DNA of 20,189 nt, from NCBI GenBank assembly GCA_016780825.1, contig JADHLF010000043.1, forward strand, positions 1 through 20,189. The letters run 5' to 3'. The notes beneath the pieces were generated by a model. The model was not told the origin of the DNA. It ran no database searches and worked only from the letters and a program-made list of their open reading frames with translations. The stretch comes from Planktomarina sp. Its GTDB lineage: Bacteria; Pseudomonadota; Alphaproteobacteria; Rhodobacterales; Rhodobacteraceae. A program made the translations under genes and the position numbers. Shown here one piece after another: positions 14,413 to 20,189 of the stretch. Each line of letters begins with the position of its first letter. Within the stretch, counting starts at the first letter, position 1.

Positions 14413-15078
14413 ATGAAACGGATTTTGATCATCGGGGCCTCGGGGGCCATTGGAATGGCACTGGCTGAGAGCTACCACAGCAAAGGGTGGCACTGTGCGG
14501 CTCTGTCGCGCAAAGCGCAGGGGTTGGATTTTACACAAGAGCAAACCATCGCCCCCGCATTGGCCACTCTCAAGGGTCCATTTGAGACGATTGTCATCGC
14601 CACCGGCGCCCTGACGCTGGACGGGGTTGGGCCAGAAAAGACCATTCGGGCCGTGAAAGCGCAGACAATGGCGGCACAGATGCAGGTCAACGCCATTGGG
14701 CCAGCGCTCGTCCTGGCCCAGATTGGCGCTTTGCTGCCGCGGGATCGACCGGCCCGGGTTGCGGTGCTCTCAGCGCGGGTGGGATCGATTGGCGACAACC
14801 GGCTTGGCGGGTGGATTTCCTATCGCGCGGCCAAGGCGGCGCTCAATCAAATTGTGCGCACCTCTGCGATTGAATTGGCCCGCAGTCATCCGCAGCTGTG
14901 CTGCTTTGCGCTGCATCCTGGCACGGTCGACACACCGCTAACGCGTCCCTTTTCGGCCAAATATGATGCGCGCCCCCCACAAGAGGCGGCTGCCCGGCTG
15001 CAGGACGTGATTGAGGCGCGCGGGGCGCATGAGACCGGACAGTTTTTCGATCAAAACGGATGTCGCGTGCCCTGGTGA
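14413..15078 (+). CDS. Short-chain dehydrogenase/reductase (SDR)
   Basis: A 221-residue cytoplasmic NAD(P)-dependent oxidoreductase with a classical Rossmann fold. The cofactor loop is GASGAIG (8-14). The active site is represented by Ser in VLSARVGSIGD and by the YRAAK motif (Tyr and Lys four apart) in the middle. A PGTVDTPLTRPF segment after it is typical of small C-factor/CsgA-like SDRs. The substrate cannot be deduced. The ATG at 14413 fits the family N-terminus, but the Shine-Dalgarno is weak (TCTGAGAC). It is divergent from leuA and converges on the MORN gene with 13 bases between stops. Confidence 0.88.
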   Translation: MKRILIIGASGAIGMALAESYHSKGWHCAALSRKAQGLDFTQEQTIAPALATLKGPFETIVIATGALTLDGVGPEKTIRAVKAQTMAAQMQVNAIGPALVLAQIGALLPRDRPARVAVLSARVGSIGDNRLGGWISYRAAKAALNQIVRTSAIELARSHPQLCCFALHPGTVDTPLTRPFSAKYDARPPQEAAARLQDVIEARGAHETGQFFDQNGCRVPW

Positions 15079-15091
15079 CTGGCTGTGGGTG

Positions 15092-16534
15092 TCATTCAGA
15101 CGGGCTGGCCGCCGCGTCGGGCGCTGGTGCCGTGGTCTCTGCCGGTTGCAAAACCCCGTTTTCCCAAATGCCGCTGGCAACCCCTCCGGTGGCATAGCGC
15201 ATTGTGCCCTTGCCCTGACGGCGCCCGTTGACAAAGCTGCCTGTGTAGACATCCCCATTGGCATAGGTGGCGGTGCCCTTGCCGTGGATTTCCCCCTCCA
15301 GCCATTCGCCAGTGTAGCTAAATCCATCGGTCATTTTGATATAGCCTTCGCCGGAGCGCTGCCCTTCAACAAAACCACCGACATAGGTTGTACCGTCGCG
15401 ATATCGCGCTTGCCCTGCGCCGTGGCGCTTGCCATCTTTCCAATTGCCCTCATAGCGATAACTGTCGGCAAAGGTCATAATGCCATAGCCATGATTCTGA
15501 GCATTTTTAAAGCTGCCTTCATAGACGAGGCCATTGGGGTAGGTTGCTTTTCCAGCCCCGTCGATGATCCCAGCTTTCCAATTGCCCTCATAAGTTGAGC
15601 CATCTGGATAGGTGATTTTGCCGATCCCTTCGGGCAAATCATCCACGAAGGCGCCAACATAGACCGATCCATCCGGGTAGCGCACCTCACCGCGTCCAGA
15701 AATTTTGCCATTCTGCCAACTGCCTGAATAGCGATAGCCATCGGCGGCGAGAAATGTGCCATTGCCATGGCGGCGGTCTTTGTGGAATTGACCTTCGTAA
15801 AGGTCGCCATTTGCGTAGACGACCTTGCCACGCCCCTCGCGCTTACCATCTTGCAAAATGCCCGTAAAAACATCGCCATTGGCATGGGTGAGGGTGCTCT
15901 CTCCGTTGATTTTGCCGTTGGTCCAATTGCCCTCATAAGTGACCCCATCGGGCATGGTCAAAATGCCGGCCCCAGAGCGCTCGCCCGCCTCTATCGAGCC
16001 TTGGTAGACCGCCCCATCCGAATAGATGATGGTGCCGCTGCCCTGTTTTTCGCCGTCCACCCAATTGCCCTCATAGCGATATCCGCTGTCAGAGGTGAGA
16101 ATGCCCTGGCCGTGGTGTTTGGTGTCGCGAAACTCCCCTTCATAGCGCAACCCGTTGGCATAAACCGCAACGCCGCGCCCGTCGATTTTGCCGGCCACCC
16201 AGCTGCCTTCATAGGTGCCCCCATCGGCATAGGTTATGCGGCCGTCTCCATGGGGCTTCCCATTAGAAAATGCCCCCACATAGACTGACCCATCGGGAAA
16301 GGTTGCCTCACCTTGGCCAGAGATTTCACCATTTTCCCAATTGCCGGTGTATTTATACCCAGACGGGAGGCTGTAGGTGCCTTGCCCGTGTTGGCGGCCG
16401 TTTTTGAACGTGCCCTCATAAAAGCCACCGTCTTCATATTGTTTTGACTGGATTGTGGCGGTCTGCGCCTGGGCCAGGCTGCTGAGCAGCAGGGTCACTG
16501 TGACCAATAGGAGATGTGAGATCTTCTTATTCAT
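15092..16534 (-). CDS. Secreted MORN-repeat protein
   Basis: A 480-residue protein with an N-terminal signal peptide (basic MNKK, hydrophobic HLLLVTVTLLLSSLAQA, likely cut after AQA near residue 23). From residue 39 to 452 it consists of 18 MORN units of exactly 23 residues without any insertion or deletion, each of the type YxGxWxxGxxxGxGxxxYxDGxx. A 19th partial unit (ASGIWENG) and a low-complexity Ala/Pro tail follow. Units 10-18 repeat units 1-9 position by position. The fold should be a long single-layer beta-solenoid exported to the periplasm or beyond. Bacterial MORN proteins are mostly uncharacterised, so I give no function. The N-terminal domain is not a known enzyme. It converges with the SDR gene and is divergent from nadE. 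Confidence 0.9.
   Translation of the reverse strand: MNKKISHLLLVTVTLLLSSLAQAQTATIQSKQYEDGGFYEGTFKNGRQHGQGTYSLPSGYKYTGNWENGEISGQGEATFPDGSVYVGAFSNGKPHGDGRITYADGGTYEGSWVAGKIDGRGVAVYANGLRYEGEFRDTKHHGQGILTSDSGYRYEGNWVDGEKQGSGTIIYSDGAVYQGSIEAGERSGAGILTMPDGVTYEGNWTNGKINGESTLTHANGDVFTGILQDGKREGRGKVVYANGDLYEGQFHKDRRHGNGTFLAADGYRYSGSWQNGKISGRGEVRYPDGSVYVGAFVDDLPEGIGKITYPDGSTYEGNWKAGIIDGAGKATYPNGLVYEGSFKNAQNHGYGIMTFADSYRYEGNWKDGKRHGAGQARYRDGTTYVGGFVEGQRSGEGYIKMTDGFSYTGEWLEGEIHGKGTATYANGDVYTGSFVNGRRQGKGTMRYATGGVASGIWENGVLQPAETTAPAPDAAASPSE
15179..15799 (-). repeat. MORN superrepeat, copy B (units 10-18)
   Basis: The second 621-base block of the MORN gene, coding residues 246-452. Each of its nine 23-residue units matches the unit nine places earlier better than the family consensus: unit 11 shares ISGxGE and PDGSV with unit 2, and unit 12 shares YVGAF with unit 3. 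Confidence 0.75.
15800..16420 (-). repeat. MORN superrepeat, copy A (units 1-9)
   Basis: The first 621-base block, coding residues 39-245. Units 1-4 also resemble units 5-8 in order (HGQG then GYR/GYK, then GNW), so a four-unit period is nested in the nine-unit block and unit 9 is the odd one. Confidence 0.7.
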
Positions 16535-16713
16535 TGAAGTTTTAACCTCTTGGACAATGGCTCAGCCTTGGACTGACTCTATTTTTATCCATCGCAGAGT
16601 AGTAAACCTCACCCGCGAGGGCAATGTCTTTCCACATTTGCCGTGCGATTGGGCTTTTGCTTCGGCGGATGTCTGATAGATAAGGCATGGGTTTGACAGG
16701 ATTGAGCAAGCAG

Positions 16714-18375
16714 ATGACACAGAGATTTAGGTTGACCATGGCGCAGCTCAACGCATCAGTGGGTGATCTTGCTGGCAATGCGGCACAGGCGCGGGAGGCT
16801 TGGACTGCGGCCAAAGCCGCGGGCGCCGATATGGTTATGTTGCCAGAGATGTTTGTCACCGGCTATCAGGTGCAAGATTTGGTGCTTAAACCCGCTTTCA
16901 CCCGCGATGCGATGGCGCAAATTCAAGCCCTGGCGCAGGCCTGTGCTGAGGGGCCGGCCATGGGGATTGGTGGGCCGTTTCGCGATCAGGCGGGTCTTTA
17001 TAATGCCTATTATATTCTGGCAGGTGGCCAGATTCAAACGGTAGTCAAGAAACATATTTTGCCCAATGATGACGTGTTCGACGAAAAACGCCTCTATCAA
17101 TCTGCGGATATCTCAGGGCCTTACCGTGTCGGCAACCTGCGGATTGGTACGCCGATTTGCGAGGATGCGTGGCATGCGGATGTCCCGGAGGCTTTGGTCG
17201 AATCTGGCGCAGAGGTGCTTTTTGTGCCCAATGGCTCGCCCTATGCGCGCGGAAAAATGGATGTGCGCATGGCGCATATGGTTGCGCGGGTGGTCGAAAC
17301 GGGGCTGCCACTGGTCTATGTAAATATGGTTGGCGGTCAGGACGATCAGGTCTTTGACGGCGGATCATTCGTGCTCAACCCCGGTGGTGCTCTGGCCATG
17401 TCTTTGCCTGTGTTTGAATGCGGCCTGGCCCATGTGGACTTTGAGCTGACCGGCGAAGGCTGGCGGGCTGTGCCGGGCCCATTGGCCCATTGGCCGGATG
17501 CTTTTGAGCAAGATTACCATGCAATGGTGCTGTCACTGCGCGATTACATGCGCAAAACTGGGTTCTCATCGGCGGTCTTGGGTCTCTCGGGGGGAATCGA
17601 TTCGGCCATTGTTGCTACGATTGCCGCCGATGCGCTGGGGTCGCAAAATGTGCATTGCGTGATGTTGCCTTCGGAATTTACCAGCCAGGCGTCGCTTCAG
17701 GACGCCGCCTCTGTGGCGCAAGCGCTGGGCGCGCCTTTGCGAACTCTGCCCATCACTGGCCCGCAAGCGGCGATCACCGACAGTTTGGCGCCGATTTTTG
17801 CCGGCCGGTCTGCGGATTTAACGGAGGAAAATATCCAATCGCGCCTGCGCGGCCTGCTGTTGATGTCTCTGTCCAATAAATTTGGGCATATGCTGCTGAC
17901 CACAGGCAATAAATCGGAGGTCGCGGTCGGCTATGCGACCATCTATGGCGATATGGCGGGCGGATATAATCCGATTAAGGATCTGTATAAGACGCGGGTG
18001 TTTGACATCTGCCGGTGGCGCAACGCGCATCACCGGGACTGGATGATGGGACCGGAGGGTGTGGTCATTGATCCGCGTATCATCGACAAAGCCCCCAGCG
18101 CCGAGCTGCGCGCGGATCAAAAAGATGAAGACAGCCTGCCACCCTATCCGGTGCTTGATGGCATCTTGAAGATGTTGGTGGATGATGAGGCCTCTGTGTC
18201 TGATTGCATCGCGGCCGGGTTTGACCGCGAAACCGTCAAAAAAATAGAGCATTTGATTTATGTGAGCGAATATAAGCGCTTCCAATCCGCGCCGGGAACA
18301 CGCCTGTCGTCGCGGGCGTTTTGGTTGGATCGGCGCTATCCCATAGCCAATCGCTGGCGCGATCACAGCAAATAG
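16714..18375 (+). CDS. nadE: NAD+ synthase, glutamine-hydrolysing
   Basis: The last enzyme of NAD synthesis: it amidates nicotinic acid adenine dinucleotide using ammonia released from glutamine and ATP. It is the two-domain form (553 residues). An N-terminal nitrilase-type glutaminase has Glu45 (MLPEMFVTGY), Lys113 (VVKKHILPN) and nucleophile Cys149 (GTPICEDAW). A C-terminal synthetase has the ATP-pyrophosphatase loop SGGIDSA (292-298) and TTGNKSEVAVGYATIYGDMA. The start at 16714 gives the family N-terminus TQRFRLTMAQLN; the frame also has an ATG at 16687, nine codons upstream, which cannot be excluded. It is followed by gltX after 67 bases. Confidence 0.96.
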   Translation: MTQRFRLTMAQLNASVGDLAGNAAQAREAWTAAKAAGADMVMLPEMFVTGYQVQDLVLKPAFTRDAMAQIQALAQACAEGPAMGIGGPFRDQAGLYNAYYILAGGQIQTVVKKHILPNDDVFDEKRLYQSADISGPYRVGNLRIGTPICEDAWHADVPEALVESGAEVLFVPNGSPYARGKMDVRMAHMVARVVETGLPLVYVNMVGGQDDQVFDGGSFVLNPGGALAMSLPVFECGLAHVDFELTGEGWRAVPGPLAHWPDAFEQDYHAMVLSLRDYMRKTGFSSAVLGLSGGIDSAIVATIAADALGSQNVHCVMLPSEFTSQASLQDAASVAQALGAPLRTLPITGPQAAITDSLAPIFAGRSADLTEENIQSRLRGLLLMSLSNKFGHMLLTTGNKSEVAVGYATIYGDMAGGYNPIKDLYKTRVFDICRWRNAHHRDWMMGPEGVVIDPRIIDKAPSAELRADQKDEDSLPPYPVLDGILKMLVDDEASVSDCIAAGFDRETVKKIEHLIYVSEYKRFQSAPGTRLSSRAFWLDRRYPIANRWRDHSK

Positions 18376-18442
18376 AGGCGCACGGGCATATCTGGACATC
18401 TCCTGCGGGCTAAGTGTAAAGACAGCGCAACAGGAGAACCCC

Positions 18443-19762
18443 ATGACAACCACTCGTTTTGCCCCTTCGCCTACGGGCTATCTTCACATCGGCAACCTGC
18501 GCACGGCGCTGTTTAACTATCTTATCGCGCGTCAGGCGGGCGGAGAGTTTATTCTGCGGATCGATGACACAGATCTCGAGCGCTCCAAGGCGGAATATGT
18601 TGAGGAGATCAAACGCGATCTGGACTGGCTGGGCCTGCATTGGGACCGCATCGAGCATCAATCGGCCCGGTTTGACCGCTATGCTGAAGTGGCCGATCAG
18701 CTGCGTGATCAAGGACTGTTTTATGAATGTTTTGAGACGCCCGTTGAATTGGATCTCAAGCGCAAAAAACAACTGAATATGGGCAAGCCTCCGGTTTATG
18801 ACCGCTCGGCACTGGCGCTGTCAGAGGCGGAGCGTGCGGCGCTGCGTGCAGAACGCAAGGGCCACTGGCGCTTTAAGCTCGATCAATCGCGGATTGAATG
18901 GCATGATGGGATTCTGGGCGATCTGTCGATTGATGCCGCCTCGGTGAGCGATCCGGTGCTGATCCGCGGCGATGGGCAGGTGCTCTATACGCTGGCCTCC
19001 ATCTGCGATGACACGGATATGGGCGTGACCTATGTGGTGCGCGGGTCAGACCATGTGACCAACACCGCGACACAGATCCAGATGATCCGCGCCATTGGCG
19101 GCTCAGTGCCTAATTTTGCCCACCATTCTTTGTTAACGGGCCCCAAGGGGGAAGGCCTGTCAAAACGTTTGGGGTCATTGGCGCTGCGGGATATGCGGGC
19201 CGCAGGTGTTCAGCCGATGGCAGTCTTGAGCCATTTGGCGCGTCTGGGATCCTCCGATCCGGTGGAGCTGCGCGGCTCAATGGAAGAGATCATCGCGGGT
19301 TTTGAGCTGACGAACTTTGGCTCGGCTCCGACGAAATTTGACGAGGCTGATTTGATGCCTCTGACGGCAAAATATTTGCAAGGGCTTGAGCTGGAGGGCG
19401 TTGCTGCGGATGTGGCGGCCATCGGCGTGCCGGCCGAGATGGCAGAGGCGTTCTGGCAGGTCACCCGCGGCAATATAACGACCGTACATGATCTCGCCGG
19501 CTGGTGGGATTTAATCCAAAATGGCGCCACCCCGTTGATTGATGCCGAAGATCAGGAGTTTGTATCGCAGGCTTTGTCTATGCTGCCCGCCGGCCCGTTT
19601 GATTCCGGCACTTGGGGTGCTTGGACCTCGGCGGTCAAAGAGGCCACCGGGCGCAAGGGTAAAGCTCTGTTTATGCCTCTGCGCAAAGCCTTGACGGGCC
19701 TGTCACATGGCCCGGATATGGGCGCTCTTATGCCGCTTTTGCAGAAAATTCCGCAGCGGTAG
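18443..19762 (+). CDS. gltX: Glutamyl-tRNA synthetase, second-copy type (GltX2-like)
   Basis: A class I aminoacyl-tRNA synthetase of 439 residues that attaches glutamate to tRNA. The first signature is HIGN (15-18) in LHIGNLRTALFNYL, and the second is GLSKR (238-242), where canonical GluRS have KLSKR. The zinc-binding Cys cluster seen in E. coli GluRS is absent. The region after GLSKR (LGSLALRDMRAAGVQPMAVL) is of the shorter type found as a second GluRS in alphaproteobacteria. Such bacteria usually lack GlnRS and form Gln-tRNA-Gln through Glu-tRNA-Gln and GatCAB, so tRNA-Gln could be its substrate (inference). The start has ACAGGAGAACCCC just upstream. No other gltX is visible in the window. 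Confidence 0.92.
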   Translation: MTTTRFAPSPTGYLHIGNLRTALFNYLIARQAGGEFILRIDDTDLERSKAEYVEEIKRDLDWLGLHWDRIEHQSARFDRYAEVADQLRDQGLFYECFETPVELDLKRKKQLNMGKPPVYDRSALALSEAERAALRAERKGHWRFKLDQSRIEWHDGILGDLSIDAASVSDPVLIRGDGQVLYTLASICDDTDMGVTYVVRGSDHVTNTATQIQMIRAIGGSVPNFAHHSLLTGPKGEGLSKRLGSLALRDMRAAGVQPMAVLSHLARLGSSDPVELRGSMEEIIAGFELTNFGSAPTKFDEADLMPLTAKYLQGLELEGVAADVAAIGVPAEMAEAFWQVTRGNITTVHDLAGWWDLIQNGATPLIDAEDQEFVSQALSMLPAGPFDSGTWGAWTSAVKEATGRKGKALFMPLRKALTGLSHGPDMGALMPLLQKIPQR

Positions 19763-19827
19763 CTTTTACCCCATTGGCATGAATTGCCCATGCCCAAGCC
19801 GCCCCTTACATGTCGGGCGCGATGAAA

Positions 19828-19876
19828 AGGGCCAATCTCAGGGAGGCGGATTAAAACCGCAGCTTAGATTGGCCCT
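19828..19876 (-). terminator. Intrinsic terminator of the cold shock gene
   Basis: AGGGCCAATCT (19828-19838) and AGATTGGCCCT (19866-19876) form a perfect 11-base stem. On the minus strand it is followed directly by TTT, extending a T run, eight bases after the cold shock stop. A second small hairpin (GCGG/CCGC around a seven-base loop) lies inside the loop. On the plus strand the stem follows gltX without a T run, so it could also help to end gltX transcription. Confidence 0.8.
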
Positions 19877-19884
19877 AAATCATA

Positions 19885-20091
19885 TTATTGTGCTTGCAAA
19901 TCGGTCGCAGCTTCACGGCCGTTGCGGCCGGTTTCGACTTCAAAGCTAACTTTCTGGTTGTCTTTCAAACCGTCGAGACCCGCGCGTTGTACAGCTGTGA
20001 TGTGCACAAACACATCCTCGCCGCCATTGTCCGGTGCAATAAAGCCATAACCTTTGTCTGCGTTAAACCATTTTACGGTGCCAGTAGCCAT
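19885..20091 (-). CDS. Cold shock protein, CspA family
   Basis: A 68-residue single cold shock domain that binds single-stranded RNA or DNA and acts as an RNA chaperone. The RNP1 motif is KGYGFI and RNP2 is DVFVHI, preceded by GTVKWFNADKGYG. The C-terminus is SFEVETGRNGREAATDLQAQ. The ATG at 20091 has GGAG eight bases upstream. It has its own terminator (19828-19876) and a candidate promoter at 20122-20150. Whether it is cold-inducible cannot be judged from the sequence. Confidence 0.96.
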   Translation of the reverse strand: MATGTVKWFNADKGYGFIAPDNGGEDVFVHITAVQRAGLDGLKDNQKVSFEVETGRNGREAATDLQAQ

Positions 20092-20121
20092 CCCGTTTAC
20101 TCCATTTTACAGTACTGCCCA

Positions 20122-20150
20122 CGGTATTGCGGCAGGTCGGCGTCAGTCAA
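20122..20150 (-). promoter_or_regulatory. Candidate promoter of the cold shock gene
   Basis: On the minus strand TTGACT (20145-20150) and ATACCG (20122-20127) are separated by 17 bases, which gives a leader of only about 25 bases. The -35 is strong and the -10 weak. A start further upstream, outside the window, is possible. Confidence 0.35.
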
Positions 20151-20189
20151 TTCATGTCGAGGACTGTGGCCTTGTAAGCAAAACAGTTG

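Noticed and set aside
15767..16288. Antisense and shifted frames in the MORN gene, up to 173 residues, that look internally repetitive
   Set aside because: The repetition is the shadow of the 69-base MORN period in other frames; the main frame has a signal peptide and clear MORN units.
16549..16573. Direct repeat CTTGGAC, 18 bases apart, between the MORN gene and nadE
   Set aside because: Seven bases only and no further context; likely chance, although an operator cannot be excluded.
17818..18453. Minus-strand frame of 211 codons opposite nadE
   Set aside because: It is antisense to the nadE synthetase domain and crosses the nadE-gltX gap; no domain recognised.

Overview
The window looks like chromosomal core DNA of an alphaproteobacterium, most likely a Rhodobacteraceae (Roseobacter-group) species of moderate GC. 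This rests on gene content and protein style: a KpsT/KpsE capsule exporter pair, a mreB-mreC-mreD-mrdA-rodA block, a YccU-type CoA-binding protein, a one-domain cold shock protein, and a non-canonical GltX of the alphaproteobacterial second-copy type. I see no insertion sequence, prophage, CRISPR array or rRNA. I cannot name the species.

Layout. Positions 1-92 are the tail of an unidentified plus-strand gene, followed by a CoA-binding protein (95-544). Then comes a minus-strand tRNA-Gln(TTG) with its own promoter (553-668). Next are kpsE and kpsT on the minus strand (745-3025), without a kpsM beside them, and nhaA (3196-4494). Divergent from nhaA are a uracil-DNA-glycosylase-superfamily gene and an SseB-family gene that overlap each other (4541-5924). 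From 12448 down to 5937 runs one long minus-strand elongasome operon, mreB-mreC-mreD-mrdA(PBP2)-rodA-ghrA. Its last five genes (mreC to ghrA) are joined by four-base ATGA overlaps. Upstream of it on the same strand is leuA (12589-14154).

Right part. An SDR oxidoreductase (14413-15078) is divergent from leuA. It converges on a secreted MORN-repeat protein (15092-16534). nadE and gltX follow on the plus strand (16714-19762), then a minus-strand cold shock gene with a clear terminator (19828-20091).

How they work together. The mre/mrd/rod genes build the rod-shape peptidoglycan synthesis machine. The kps pair belongs to capsule export. The tRNA-Gln and the unusual GltX may be linked through indirect tRNA-Gln charging (Glu-tRNA-Gln, then GatCAB), which is inference.

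The two observations I rate highest are in non-obvious sequence. First, a 16-codon Leu-rich leader peptide (14231-14281) lies upstream of leuA, with mutually exclusive RNA hairpins after it, and looks like a leucine attenuator. Second, the MORN protein is built from 18 units of exactly 23 residues arranged as a duplicated 9-unit block with a 4-unit period nested inside.
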